A DNA stretch of 64,000 bases from Calothrix sp. HK-06 (GCF_001904745.1 NZ_MRCD01000014.1:1-64000), one strand, 5' to 3'. Positions 28,362 through 37,840 are shown, counted from the stretch's first letter. Numbers and translations: made by a program. The notes: generated from the letters alone by a model not told the origin.

Positions 28362-29132
28362 CTAGTCTTTGTTTTGGCAGCATGGAACAATAGGCGCCGT
28401 AGCCAAATTACTGAAATTAGTTTGCGTTAGTAATTCAGTCCAAGCTGATATAACTTCTGGTTCTCTACGCTTGCTGTTTTGAATTTGCTCTCCTAGTGTT
28501 GTGAGGGCATCGTGCCACATACCATTATTGGCATAGAAAGCTGCACGCTGTATAGGCGCCTGTAATTTTTGTAGTTGCTGTTTTTGTGTAGCATTTAAGG
28601 CAACTTGGGTTACAGAACCGCGCACGAAAACAGAGCTTGAGGGTTTATCTGGGTCACAATAAATAGAGAAAGTCCAGTTATATGATTTTCCTGGCTGTAA
28701 AGCGACAGTTGGCTTTACTGTCACGCTCACAACTCCAGCAGGCGCTTGTGGAGTAAATTTTGTCTTATATATATAGTTGTCTGCTTCATCCTGTAGTACA
28801 AACTCTACAGGTAATTTGCTGGTTAATTTTTCAGGTACATAAAACCAAAATTTCGGGTTTTGTGATGCTGACTGTCCCCAAATAAACTTTTGTGTACCTT
28901 GAGTTTCGGGTACTAATGCTGCTAGGGATGCATATTGTTTACAAGGCCCGCGACTACCACCACCTCTACCTCTACCACGTGGGGCGCCTGGGTTAGGTGG
29001 TTTTGGAGCAGAATAGCGTATTGAGGTTCTAGCTGTTTGAGCGTTTGCTTCCAAATAGTTAGGGAAACTGGCAAGGGTTAAAGCTATTACACAAGTTAAC
29101 TTAATAGCTCGCGAGCAAAATATGTTTTTCAT
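28362..29132 (-). CDS. DUF928 family exported protein
   Basis: 256 residues with a signal peptide (about 1-32) and a flexible Pro/Arg/Gly stretch (PNPGAPRGRGRGGGSRG). The DUF928 domain (about 62-250) has LAALVPETQG, FWFYVPEKLTSKLPVEFVLQD, YNWTFSIYCDPD and GMWHDALTTLGE, ending with a PCCQNKD tail. It overlaps the CHAT-CHASE2 stop by 4 bp (ATGA), so translation is coupled. DUF928 has no assigned function. In cyanobacteria it commonly accompanies CHASE2, DUF1822 and CHAT genes, as here. Confidence 0.82.
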   Translation of the reverse strand: MKNIFCSRAIKLTCVIALTLASFPNYLEANAQTARTSIRYSAPKPPNPGAPRGRGRGGGSRGPCKQYASLAALVPETQGTQKFIWGQSASQNPKFWFYVPEKLTSKLPVEFVLQDEADNYIYKTKFTPQAPAGVVSVTVKPTVALQPGKSYNWTFSIYCDPDKPSSSVFVRGSVTQVALNATQKQQLQKLQAPIQRAAFYANNGMWHDALTTLGEQIQNSKRREPEVISAWTELLTQTNFSNLATAPIVPCCQNKD

Positions 29133-31447
29133 TTTAGTCTTTTAGTTAAATAATATACCTGACTACTATAAACAACTAAAGTTAGTATTGGTGGTACTAA
29201 AGGTAGATAGCATCCCTGTATTAATAAGACAAAGCTAGCCAGACTCAATGTTCCTACTGTTATAGTTAAAGTAATAATAATTAAAGAATTTCTGTGAAAA
29301 TACCAGGTAATTAAACCACCCGTTAAAGACCAGACCCAAATCCAACAAAATTCGCCCCATTGAGGTAATACCGATAATAAAGGTCGTTTATCTAATGCTG
29401 CACTAATAAGTTGGCTAACCATTTGTGCTTGCAGAAAAACCCCTGGTGTGCGTTGTGCAAAACTTCTACCATATGGTGTAGACCAATAATCCCCACTTGA
29501 TGCTGATGTGACACCAATTAAAACTATTTTGTCTTTAATCGCACTAGGGTTAATTTGTCCAGAAAGGATTTGATTAAGCGTTACTTGTTGGGCAATATTT
29601 CTAGGTGAGGAGCGGTAATTTAGTAATAGTTGAATACCATTTGTATCTACAGGTTGATATCCCAAGGTTGGACTTTTAAGAGATGGAAATGTCGTATTGC
29701 CTAGTTTGATATTTCCTTGTGAGGTAAATTCCGCTTTTATACCTTGAGCTTTTAAGTAATTGAAGGCTAGCTGGACGTTAAAAGCTTTATCGGTAGTACA
29801 GGGTGAAGCAGGGTCGGGAGATAACTGTAAAAGGTGACGACGCAAAACCCCATCACTATCTTCAACAAAATCGCTAAAACCTAGCCGCGCGCTTGGAATT
29901 TCTGGTGGTGGTGCAATACCTGTAGGGTCTTGTTCTGTGTCGGTGCTTTTGCAAATTGCAATTAAAGAACTTTGCTGCATTCGTTTGACTAGTTCTGGTT
30001 GGTTAGAACTAACAGCAAAATCCCGGTATATGTCTAAACCAATTATTTTTGGTTGGTATTGCTCTAATTTTGTTAATAGTAAGTTGAGATGTTTATCTGA
30101 TAAAGAACCTAGCCGTGGTTCTGTTCCTTGCGATTGGATATCTTCTTCTGTAATGGTAACAATTAATAGCCGTGGGTCTGGGTCTGACTCTGGTCGTAAT
30201 TGCATTAAGGTGTCATATGCATAGAATTCTAAGGTTTGAATGATATTTAAATTACGTAAAAATACTATTAATATAGTAGTTAATAAGCTACTTATAAATA
30301 CTAACGGTAACTGGCGCCAGTTAGGTTTTGGTAGTTGAATTATACGCCGACCACGCAGGTCTTGCCAATTTACTGGCGCCTCTGCTGGATTTTGACATAT
30401 TACAGGCAACCAAGTAGCACAAGGAAAATCTCCTTCTAATGACTGTAATTTTTCTCTAGCTTCGCGGACTGCGGTATATAAAGATTGTCCGCACGCAAAA
30501 GTAGTTAGAAAATGTTTCAAAAATTCCTGTGCAATTTTATCTGGTACAGGTTCTCGCATGACAATTACTTGGGGTAAATGCAAATCAGCTAAATCGCGCG
30601 CGAGTCCCAAACCATCACACGAGTTAAAGATTGCTAGCTTCAAACCTTGAGCTATCGCTTTTTGCAAACCATATCGTAACTGGTCAATAGTCAAACTAGA
30701 AGTTGGGTTAATTTGAATTTGTCCCTTTCCTTGACTGGTACTGTGTCCTGCAAAAAAAAGGATATCCCAACCAGACTCCCATAATTGCTCAGTTAACTCA
30801 GCACGACTTGGTTCAATCAAAAATTTCAGTTTAGCATTGGGTAATTGCTGAAGTAACTTTTGGTCTGTCTCAATATCAATACGTTGACGGTCACCTAAAA
30901 TTGCCAAAATCCTCACTTTACCTTGAGGATTTTTTGTAACTGTTTTGATTGAACGGGTATAGTCTATTGGACTAAGAGCTATTTCTGCCTGGGGGTAATC
31001 TATCAAAAAATGCCACAAACACCAAGGTAACTTTAACACTTGATCAGATTCTGCCGTAATCATCAAACGAATATTATCTGTTGGTGTTAGTTGTGTGCGT
31101 AGTTTCCGGTCAATATTTAAGAATGTCGATGCGTTCAACCAATCGTTGAGACTGTTTTTTAGTTCTTGACTTAGTTTTTCAAACTCTGCTTGGGAAATAT
31201 GAGTAACATCCTCTTCCTCAATTTCAAATCCCCCAATTTGCTGACTGCGCCAACCCAAACTACCATATAGCGCTGTGTATAGTTGTTGCCAACGCTGATA
31301 AAGATTTTCGAGTTTAGGCGCCGCAGGTAATTCCCCAGTAAATTGCATTGGTGTGGAAACATCTGTAAGCCAAAGTTGAGCTATAACAGCAGAAAAACCT
31401 TGCTGTAAATTTCCTTTACCTAAATTGAGGACGATTTGTTTGTTCAT
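29129..31447 (-). CDS. CHAT-CHASE2 fusion: caspase-like domain joined to membrane sensor
   Basis: 772 residues. The cytosolic N-terminal half (about 1-350) is a CHAT-type protease with His235 in LFFAGHSTSQG and Cys277 in AIFNSCDGLGLA, then YTAVREAREKL. A membrane helix (about 381-396) leads to an extracytosolic CHASE2 domain (about 400-690: FYAYDTLMQLRP, PKIIGLDIYRD, DKIVLIGVTSASSGDYWSTPYG, RTPGVFLQAQMVSQL), and helices at about 700-770 return it to the membrane. CHASE2 normally senses external signals for kinases or cyclases; here the output would be proteolysis (inference). It lies between DUF1822 and DUF928 in the operon. Confidence 0.85.
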   Translation of the reverse strand: MNKQIVLNLGKGNLQQGFSAVIAQLWLTDVSTPMQFTGELPAAPKLENLYQRWQQLYTALYGSLGWRSQQIGGFEIEEEDVTHISQAEFEKLSQELKNSLNDWLNASTFLNIDRKLRTQLTPTDNIRLMITAESDQVLKLPWCLWHFLIDYPQAEIALSPIDYTRSIKTVTKNPQGKVRILAILGDRQRIDIETDQKLLQQLPNAKLKFLIEPSRAELTEQLWESGWDILFFAGHSTSQGKGQIQINPTSSLTIDQLRYGLQKAIAQGLKLAIFNSCDGLGLARDLADLHLPQVIVMREPVPDKIAQEFLKHFLTTFACGQSLYTAVREAREKLQSLEGDFPCATWLPVICQNPAEAPVNWQDLRGRRIIQLPKPNWRQLPLVFISSLLTTILIVFLRNLNIIQTLEFYAYDTLMQLRPESDPDPRLLIVTITEEDIQSQGTEPRLGSLSDKHLNLLLTKLEQYQPKIIGLDIYRDFAVSSNQPELVKRMQQSSLIAICKSTDTEQDPTGIAPPPEIPSARLGFSDFVEDSDGVLRRHLLQLSPDPASPCTTDKAFNVQLAFNYLKAQGIKAEFTSQGNIKLGNTTFPSLKSPTLGYQPVDTNGIQLLLNYRSSPRNIAQQVTLNQILSGQINPSAIKDKIVLIGVTSASSGDYWSTPYGRSFAQRTPGVFLQAQMVSQLISAALDKRPLLSVLPQWGEFCWIWVWSLTGGLITWYFHRNSLIIITLTITVGTLSLASFVLLIQGCYLPLVPPILTLVVYSSQVYYLTKRLK

Positions 31448-31475
31448 AGTTGCCCATCATTGCCCCAGAAATATT

Positions 31476-31503
31476 GTAGAGACGTTACATGTCACGTCTC
31501 TAC
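31476..31503. repeat. GTAGAGACGT-family palindrome, copy 2
   Basis: Arms GTAGAGACGT (31476-31485) and ACGTCTCTAC (31494-31503), loop TACATGTC. It separates the DUF1822 gene from the CHAT-CHASE2 gene within the operon and could form an mRNA hairpin there. Confidence 0.75.
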
Positions 31504-31515
31504 ATACAAATATAT

Positions 31516-32673
31516 TTAAATTTCAAAATTTTCTGTGAAGCAAAAATCATCTAGTGACACTTGTAAACTAAATTGAGCATTTGTAGGACATTTAAACCGC
31601 TTTAATTGCATCGAGTTATCCTGATTCCTAGCTGTAATCGACTGGATAATTTCTCCAGATGCAGAAATTAACTCTAATTTAGCTTGTTCAGGTAAATATT
31701 GAGAGCGTTCTTTCGCGTGTAGTTGAACACGAACCAAGAGCCTACCATCCGTTTCTTCTGTTAATATCAGCATTAGAACTAAAGTTTGATTACCTTGTTT
31801 TGTCGGTAAATCAATCAACTTAGCTTTTTGAATTGATGTTTGTTCTGTATCAATACCTTGTCGAAAGCTAAAAGCAAAATTTGGCTCTTGATTAAATAAT
31901 GCTTCGATGGTTTGCCAAGTGTTTGTAAGAACGCCTTCAAATAATTCACGCAAGCTAACAGTATTGGGCGCTTGGTGCAAGTGTTCTTGCCAATCTTGAC
32001 GAGTTAGCAAGGCGCCCCAAGTTTCAAATGGTAATTCCAAGCGAGGATTTACAATAGATGGATTGATTAGACGGCGCCAGAGATTTTCGACTTGGGTATC
32101 TGGTAATGTTGGCAAGGGAGCGATTTGAGCTTGTGTAATCTCCGTCGGATATAATTGTTGCACCACCCACAAAACGCTTATATCCTCTACCATTAGATTT
32201 GCATCTAAACAGTAAGTGCGTTCTTCTGAGTTATAGCTACCCTGATTTTTGATTTGTTCGTGGGTAGCGTATCCCCAAACTCGCAACCATTCACCATCTG
32301 GACTAACTTGTACTCCTAAATAGTAGTCTCCTGCCCAATTAGGAATATCAATCCATTCTTGAGGAACAGATAATTCTCTTGTTTCTACATTTTTATCTGG
32401 AATTAAAATCAGGCGCCTTGTATCCATAATTATGGCAGTGCCGTTTACTAGTTTCCATATATTGCTGTGGGCGACATCAGTCCATACTTTCGCTTGGGGA
32501 GCGTACTCAGCTTGCAACCAAGGCAAAAAAGTATCTAGACAAATTTGGTTGAGAAAAGTATTCCAACGACTGTTTGCACTAGTACAAAAATCAAGTTGGC
32601 GCCAAGAAAAGTCTTGCACCTCTGTTGAAACTTCTAATCCGAGTTGGGTAGGGGATATGCAGGAAAATGACAT
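31516..32673 (-). CDS. DUF1822 family protein
   Basis: About 385 residues, cytosolic. ATG at 32673 (MSFSCISPTQLG) is chosen; a TTG ten codons earlier would overlap the sigma gene. Features include CLDTFLPWLQAEYAP, NGTAIIMDTRRLILIPDK, WAGDYYLGVQVSPDGEWLRVWGYATHEQ and a conserved LMLILTEE segment followed by VRVQLHAK. DUF1822 proteins are restricted to cyanobacteria and typically neighbour sigma-like and CHAT/CHASE2 genes. No biochemical role is established. The start is 10 bp after the sigma stop. Confidence 0.82.
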   Translation of the reverse strand: MSFSCISPTQLGLEVSTEVQDFSWRQLDFCTSANSRWNTFLNQICLDTFLPWLQAEYAPQAKVWTDVAHSNIWKLVNGTAIIMDTRRLILIPDKNVETRELSVPQEWIDIPNWAGDYYLGVQVSPDGEWLRVWGYATHEQIKNQGSYNSEERTYCLDANLMVEDISVLWVVQQLYPTEITQAQIAPLPTLPDTQVENLWRRLINPSIVNPRLELPFETWGALLTRQDWQEHLHQAPNTVSLRELFEGVLTNTWQTIEALFNQEPNFAFSFRQGIDTEQTSIQKAKLIDLPTKQGNQTLVLMLILTEETDGRLLVRVQLHAKERSQYLPEQAKLELISASGEIIQSITARNQDNSMQLKRFKCPTNAQFSLQVSLDDFCFTENFEI

Positions 32674-32683
32674 GGCTATACTC

Positions 32684-33880
32684 CTAATTGGTTTGATTGT
32701 CAAGATTGCGGAAATAATCCTGCAACCAATCCTCTAAAACTGCACTAATGTGCTTAACCACGTTGGTAGTCGGAGAAATATGCAGTTTTTCTTGACTCCA
32801 TTTTGTAATTGAAAGCAGTAAAAGTTCTCTTGCTCTAGATAAACGGCGAGAAATCTTATACTGTGGTATTTCCATCTGCTTGGCAATTTGCTGTTGCGTT
32901 AACTTTTGGCGATAGTAAAAGTCTAATATCTGTTGAGATTCAATATCGAGTTTTTTTAAAGTTGTAACTAAGAAGCTACTCAGTTCAGTTTGTTGATTTT
33001 TTTTGGATATGGCTTCCTCTTCTTCAATTAAATTCGTTAGTAACGATTCATTGCTTCCAGAGGGTAAATCATCTTGTAATTCCCGTTCCTCTTGCCCTGG
33101 TTTAGAGACGTTTAGCGATGAGACAGTTGGGTATAAATAAGCACGTATACTTTTGGCGCAAACCAGTAACCATTTTTCAATATTAGCAGTAGACTCAGGT
33201 TCATATGAGTTGAGTTGAGTCGCAGCGCGGTTATAGTTTTGTGTAATTAATTCCCAAGTTTCTTCATCTGGACGCTGTAGCTTGCCATTTTTGGAAGACT
33301 TACTTTGAATATAGCCATCTTCAAAACAAGTCCAAGCTAAAAGGTAGCGCTTAATAATTTCGGGCTTAAAACCAGCATTCTCTAAAGCTTCCTGTAACCG
33401 CTTACGACTCGTTTTCAGTAATAATCCCCAATCACTGCAAAAATCAATTTCTTGCTTTTGACGCAAGCCATCACGGATAATATTGCCAAAAGCCGTATTG
33501 CTATAGCTCTTCAAACTTGCCTGTAAGTCGGGGTCACAAGCTTTGAGAATTTTGGGGACAGAGGCAATTGCAATTTGAAAACAATCAGACAAACTACACT
33601 GCACGCTAGCAAACTGAGGCATCGTTCTTTTAGCTGCCCAATAACAGCTTTCTTGTAAGTAAGCAGATAAATGCCCCATGTTTATAGAGTTTGGCTCAGT
33701 CAACCAAGATTTATGCCAGTAAATAGCCCAAAAATTTTCTGATTTGTCTTCAGGGCATTTGAGCAAGCAATTCTGGATACTGCGACGCAACTTTGCATCC
33801 CATACCCAGCCACTAAAGTAATCTGTCTCAAACTGTAAGAAAGTCGCGAATATTTCTGGAATATCTTGCCGAGAGCGCAT
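32684..33880 (-). CDS. Sigma-70 family RNA polymerase sigma factor (ECF-like)
   Basis: 398 residues. The C-terminus contains a region 4 helix-turn-helix (LKKLDIESQQILDFYYRQKLTQQQIAKQMEIPQYKISRRLSRARELL), given here in overlapping parts: KKLDIESQQILDF and TQQQIAKQMEIPQYKI. The long N-terminal region is poorly conserved, with FQIAIASVPKILKACDPDLQ possibly region 2. It is first in an operon with DUF1822, CHAT-CHASE2 and DUF928. One plausible arrangement is that the membrane CHAT protease releases or degrades a regulator of this factor (inference). Confidence 0.8.
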   Translation of the reverse strand: MRSRQDIPEIFATFLQFETDYFSGWVWDAKLRRSIQNCLLKCPEDKSENFWAIYWHKSWLTEPNSINMGHLSAYLQESCYWAAKRTMPQFASVQCSLSDCFQIAIASVPKILKACDPDLQASLKSYSNTAFGNIIRDGLRQKQEIDFCSDWGLLLKTSRKRLQEALENAGFKPEIIKRYLLAWTCFEDGYIQSKSSKNGKLQRPDEETWELITQNYNRAATQLNSYEPESTANIEKWLLVCAKSIRAYLYPTVSSLNVSKPGQEERELQDDLPSGSNESLLTNLIEEEEAISKKNQQTELSSFLVTTLKKLDIESQQILDFYYRQKLTQQQIAKQMEIPQYKISRRLSRARELLLLSITKWSQEKLHISPTTNVVKHISAVLEDWLQDYFRNLDNQTN

Positions 33881-34237
33881 TAATTAATGAGTTACTGTAA
33901 ATGGTTGATACAATAACAGTTTAAGGGATAAGCCTCGGTTCGCAAAACATATGTATAGACTGAGGCGCCGCAATTTATAGAGCGACAAAGATTTACTGTT
34001 GCTTATATAGTGATTTGAGCTTGAATGGCATTTATGTAAAAAATAATACTTATATTTATCAGTAATTATTCGCCTACTTTTCTCTGGGGCATTTATTATA
34101 CTGTGAGAGAAATACTTAGCCAATTGCTGTTCTTATATATACGTTTGCATTCAACTGACATTAGTTAAGGTTGTCTGCTGCTTTGTCATGCCGTTGTAAT
34201 TGGTCACTTTGGGCATCTATATAAAAGGTAGTGAAAC
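33881..34237. other. Divergent intergenic region
   Basis: 357 bp between the sigma operon and the rightward M50 protease gene, holding promoters for both. A leftward open frame within it (33884-34123) has no start signal or protein-like composition. Confidence 0.45.
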
Positions 34238-34837
34238 ATGTTTTTAAATATTCTGATTCGCAATCCAGGATTTTTTTTCGCGTATATAGCAATAATCATC
34301 GTTTCAATAACAGTGCATGAATTAGCACATGGCTTTGCTGCTATATACGAAGGTGATGACACTCCGCGCGTTACAGGCCATATTACCTTGAACCCTGTAA
34401 TACATATGGGCTGGCATTCAATAATTTTTTTGTGCATAGCAGGTATGGCTTGGGGACAAATGCCTGTTAACCCGTCGAAGTTTCGTTCCAAATATGGAGA
34501 CGTGATAGTTTCTGCTGCTGGACCTTTGTCTAATTTGGCATTAGCTTTTTTATTTGTTTTGTTTATAAAACTCTCATTAACACCATTCGCTTCGTTTTTT
34601 TTTAACGAAGATTTTTTGTACATGGCAGCAAGAATAAATGTAACGCTTTTTTTATTTAACTTATTACCACTTCCACCACTTGATGGATATAGCGTTTTTA
34701 AAGAGTTTTTTCCTGAGCTTAGACAGTTAGAATATAACCAAATGGGGCTTTTTATTTTAATGGTGTTATTTTTAATTCCTGGTTTTAGCCAATTTTTAGG
34801 AACGATAGCCGATTATATAATTTCTGCAATGATTTAA
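34238..34837 (+). CDS. Site-2 protease family (M50) membrane metalloprotease
   Basis: 199 residues, about five to six membrane helices. The zinc motif HELAH lies at about residues 28-32 (TVHELAHGFAA) and the second metal-ligand motif in NLLPLPPLDG (about 147-156), both within hydrophobic segments. There is no PDZ domain, so it belongs to the small M50B type. Intramembrane proteases of this type cut membrane-anchored regulators such as anti-sigma factors. It lies divergently next to a sigma gene, but a link is unproven. A Phe-rich, AT-rich sequence suggests accessory DNA. Confidence 0.85.
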   Translation: MFLNILIRNPGFFFAYIAIIIVSITVHELAHGFAAIYEGDDTPRVTGHITLNPVIHMGWHSIIFLCIAGMAWGQMPVNPSKFRSKYGDVIVSAAGPLSNLALAFLFVLFIKLSLTPFASFFFNEDFLYMAARINVTLFLFNLLPLPPLDGYSVFKEFFPELRQLEYNQMGLFILMVLFLIPGFSQFLGTIADYIISAMI

Positions 34838-34889
34838 TTTTGGTTGGTCGCAAAGCAAGAGATAAAAAAAGTTTGTATCTACCTTTATC

Positions 34890-35288
34890 ATGAAACAACA
34901 ACACAATATAGTAATAATCGGCACTAGCTTGTGTCTAGTTTCTGGAATGATTTTTTTATCAAGCCAGTTTGCTGCATTTAATATTCTTTCTCTGTCCTCA
35001 TCTTTCAGACTAGAGAGTAATTTAGCTACTGTATCAAGTTTTAATGTAAATTGCTTAACAAATCAGCGCTCCCCGTTTTTAAAGGTAGTCGATTTAATGT
35101 TAAGAGTTGTAATTATTTCTTTTCTTGGTGTAGGAACACTCAGCTATTCACCAAGATTTGAACGTTATTTTGAAGTAATACCTAAAAATTATAAATTTAT
35201 TTCTCTAGTTACTATTACTTTAATCTCTTTACTAATAATGGATAGTGTCTTTGTTTCATCTACACGAATTAGTCATAACTGTCCTTAG
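34890..35288 (+). CDS. Hypothetical membrane protein, 132 aa
   Basis: Not recognised. Three hydrophobic segments are visible at about 8-28 (IVIIGTSLCLVSGMIFLSS), 66-84 (VVDLMLRVVIISFLGVGTL) and 102-122. Two Cys residues lie in the loop (NCLTNQ) and at the C-terminus (SHNCP). It starts 52 bp after the M50 protease gene in the same direction, so the two may share a transcript and the protein could be a partner or substrate (inference). Confidence 0.55.
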   Translation: MKQQHNIVIIGTSLCLVSGMIFLSSQFAAFNILSLSSSFRLESNLATVSSFNVNCLTNQRSPFLKVVDLMLRVVIISFLGVGTLSYSPRFERYFEVIPKNYKFISLVTITLISLLIMDSVFVSSTRISHNCP

Positions 35289-35438
35289 CACCCAGACAAC
35301 AATACAGAAGATTTTTTGCGATAATTTAGATAAAATGTTTATAAGTAAGGTATAAAATAATGGAACTTGAGGATTATTTATAGAAAATTAATGAAACATG
35401 GTCGGTATCAAGAATGTGTTGAGACACACCTATTGCCT

Positions 35439-36896
35439 TTACATAATATTTTTTACTACATTTGCTAATGCTGTTAGGTTAAGGCTATTAAGGATGCTAG
35501 ACTTGATAGGACGTTTGTCATCCCAAAATATTAGCGATGAGTAGAAAGCTTTTGAACTGGGAGAATTTAAAAGCTTAAATATTTGATTTGCAGTTTCTTC
35601 ATCATCAAAGCTAATAAAATAAACAGTATCATCGAATATAGCAGGTTTGTTACATAACTTTCCCACCAATTTAAAGTCTAATTTTTTGTACAGTCCGCAA
35701 ATTGCTATTTTCCAACTTGTAAAAGTATAGGCGCCGACTCCAAAAATAGAAAAGCGAGGATTAGCTTGATATATTTTACTTTTTCTGTTATCTAGATAGT
35801 TTGCGTGCGATTTAAGATACTCCCCAGTTTTAGGAGCTATATCTTGAATAGACTCTGTTGACTCTCCAACAAAACTTTGAGTAACTAAAACAAAACGTTC
35901 AGTTGTATGTATACGATTTTGTGCAACATCAGACCCTTTCAGTAAAGGAAATAAATAAGTATCTTCAATATCTACTATTTCTCCAAATCCATTTACAAGC
36001 TGATTATTAATTTTTTTAAACTCCATTACATTTGAACAGTCATGTTTTATACCAGAGCGCCATTGCAATTGTGATTTTTTGCTTGTATTATATAAACTAT
36101 GTACTTTCGCAAAGGAATTTATATCTTGAACTAATATATTATTGTAATATCCTATTCTTTGGGGCGAGGAGCTTTGTAAATTATCAAATACATCACAATA
36201 ATATTGTTTTGAGGTGGAATCAAATTTACAGAATAATAAACAAGCTTCAACGTTGGCGTTAAAGTATTTTTTAGCGTCTATTTTATAAGTCGTGTAATCA
36301 GAAATATTAAGATTATTAGAATGAAGATAGCTTAGTAGTTTTCTAGCAACCGCAGTTTTACAAAGCATCGCAAGACAAGCATTTTGATTCTGTAGCAGTT
36401 GAACAACCTGTATTAGCATCCATTCGGATATATCAAAATTGCTTTTCCCTGTAATAGCGTCTAAACCGCTATGAAGAAGAAAGTTATTTTTGTTAGGTAG
36501 ATTTACACCTCCAATATATCCTTGTTGTGAATTAGTTACCCAAGGAAAATTACCAAGTACTAATATATTACTGTTAATATTACTTATCAGTGATGACCAA
36601 TCAAATTGATAAAAATCTGCATGTTTTACATCAATTCGTATATCGCGCGCAATTTTATCTCTTTTACTCAACTCGTGTAAATAAGTTTGATTTATTTCTA
36701 CACCAATAATTTTGTTAGCTGATTTAAATAATTTAGCCGCAGCTTCTATAAAATTACCTATTCCACACGTAGGCTCAATAATAACATCTGGATTTACACC
36801 AAGCTCAATTAGCTTCTCACACACTTTAACAGCAAGTTCGAGAGGTGTCTGGAAATCTCCATACTCTAATTTTTTTTTGTTTATACTACTAATCAT
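35439..36896 (-). CDS. Type II DNA methyltransferase (N6-adenine-like, gamma class)
   Basis: 485 residues. Order of motifs: GDFQTPLELA (about 13-22), AdoMet motif I EPTCGIGNF (41-49), GVEINQTYLH, DFYQFDW, and catalytic motif IV as GNFPWV (NFPW at 116-119) where NPPY/F is usual. A C-terminal region of ~300 residues is the likely target-recognition part. The QTP start and motif order match TaqI-type adenine methyltransferases. It overlaps the preceding gene by 4 bp (ATGA), a typical restriction-modification pair. Low G+C and short coding spacing mark it as mobile DNA. Confidence 0.8.
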   Translation of the reverse strand: MISSINKKKLEYGDFQTPLELAVKVCEKLIELGVNPDVIIEPTCGIGNFIEAAAKLFKSANKIIGVEINQTYLHELSKRDKIARDIRIDVKHADFYQFDWSSLISNINSNILVLGNFPWVTNSQQGYIGGVNLPNKNNFLLHSGLDAITGKSNFDISEWMLIQVVQLLQNQNACLAMLCKTAVARKLLSYLHSNNLNISDYTTYKIDAKKYFNANVEACLLFCKFDSTSKQYYCDVFDNLQSSSPQRIGYYNNILVQDINSFAKVHSLYNTSKKSQLQWRSGIKHDCSNVMEFKKINNQLVNGFGEIVDIEDTYLFPLLKGSDVAQNRIHTTERFVLVTQSFVGESTESIQDIAPKTGEYLKSHANYLDNRKSKIYQANPRFSIFGVGAYTFTSWKIAICGLYKKLDFKLVGKLCNKPAIFDDTVYFISFDDEETANQIFKLLNSPSSKAFYSSLIFWDDKRPIKSSILNSLNLTALANVVKNIM

Positions 36897-37555
36897 AAGT
36901 TGTGTTTATAAACTGCCATTATACCTTCTTCTTTACCAGCCCGTTCAATAACTCTTCCATATTGGAGTCGCCATTGTAAAGCATTAGAGATTGTTAAGAA
37001 TCCTTGTAAAGGAGGATTTACAAGTATTTCCGAAGCTATATTAGCTACTTCAATCTCGTCAACGGGCAGATTTCGGTCAAGCATAAAAGCAATCAAATCA
37101 TCTTGATTTCCTTCATTCTCTACAATACTACGAATTCCACGAGTCATTTGGAAGTCTCCTGTTCTTTCTGCACTTACATAAATTGTGTGTAAAATTTTTA
37201 AAGTAGCTGTTTTATTTGTACTGTTATCAGTTTTGTCATAGACAAAAATTATAAGTGAGTATCCAAGCCCAAAAATCTTTTGTCGCGCTGATTTAAATGG
37301 ACAGGATGATTGTGGTTGCCTAATACTTGTAACCTTAACATCAACAAGGAGTCCCGGAAAATCTATACCGCTTGCTGAATTTCCCTGCACAAAATCATAT
37401 TGTTGTTTGAGATAAAGTTTAAACTTTTGTTCCAGATACGTGCCAATAGCTTTACCATCTGTAACACCATAAAGCACAGGTTCTGGATGTTGAGACTCTG
37501 CAACTGAAAATATTTCTGCTTCTGAACAGAGGGTTTCTAAAGTTAAAATTTGCAT
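36893..37555 (-). CDS. Type II restriction endonuclease, PD-(D/E)xK type
   Basis: 220 residues, upstream of and overlapping the methyltransferase. The nuclease core appears as SGIDFPGLLVDVKVTS, giving Asp65, Asp72 and Lys74 in the D-x6-DxK spacing expected of the catalytic metal site. A preceding helix (AIGTYLEQKFKLYL) holds an acidic residue often found in this fold. The recognition site cannot be deduced. Pairing with an adenine-type methyltransferase indicates a target containing A. I am confident of the nuclease class but not of the subfamily. Confidence 0.75.
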   Translation of the reverse strand: MQILTLETLCSEAEIFSVAESQHPEPVLYGVTDGKAIGTYLEQKFKLYLKQQYDFVQGNSASGIDFPGLLVDVKVTSIRQPQSSCPFKSARQKIFGLGYSLIIFVYDKTDNSTNKTATLKILHTIYVSAERTGDFQMTRGIRSIVENEGNQDDLIAFMLDRNLPVDEIEVANIASEILVNPPLQGFLTISNALQWRLQYGRVIERAGKEEGIMAVYKHNL

Positions 37556-37780
37556 GTTTTAGGCAAAAGCACAAAGCCAAGTATCATATCTTAAAATACC
37601 TAAAATAAAAAATAATATTTTACAAAATGCAATAATCTGGTCTGTGTCATTAAATTTGGGGAGTAGGCGCCTAATTTTAACTCTCTTAACTCTTCTCTCT
37701 GTGTACTCTATGTCCCTGTGGTGAATAAACATAGCATTAAAGCTAATAACATCCAATAAAAAAAATTCAAAATTTCCCTC

Positions 37781-37840
37781 TTGTGGGGTGGGCATCCTTG
37801 CCCGCCTGCCTGGAACGGGCAAGGATGCCCATTCCACAAC
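37781..37840. repeat. Large hairpin repeat with GGGCATCCTTGCCCG arms
   Basis: Perfect 15-bp arms GGGCATCCTTGCCCG (37790-37804) and CGGGCAAGGATGCCC (37816-37830), extended by TTGTGG...CCACAA. Partial copies occur at 39915-39932 and, degenerate, at about 39739-39775. The intervening open frame is not a gene. Confidence 0.75.

Noticed and set aside
33884-34123. 79-residue leftward open frame upstream of the sigma factor gene
   Set aside because: Ser/Tyr/Lys-rich composition expected from AT-rich DNA and no start signal; it more likely covers the promoter.
35439-37555. Idea that this restriction-modification system causes the GGCGCC enrichment
   Set aside because: The methylase belongs to the adenine-modifying gamma class by motif order, and GGCGCC contains no adenine.
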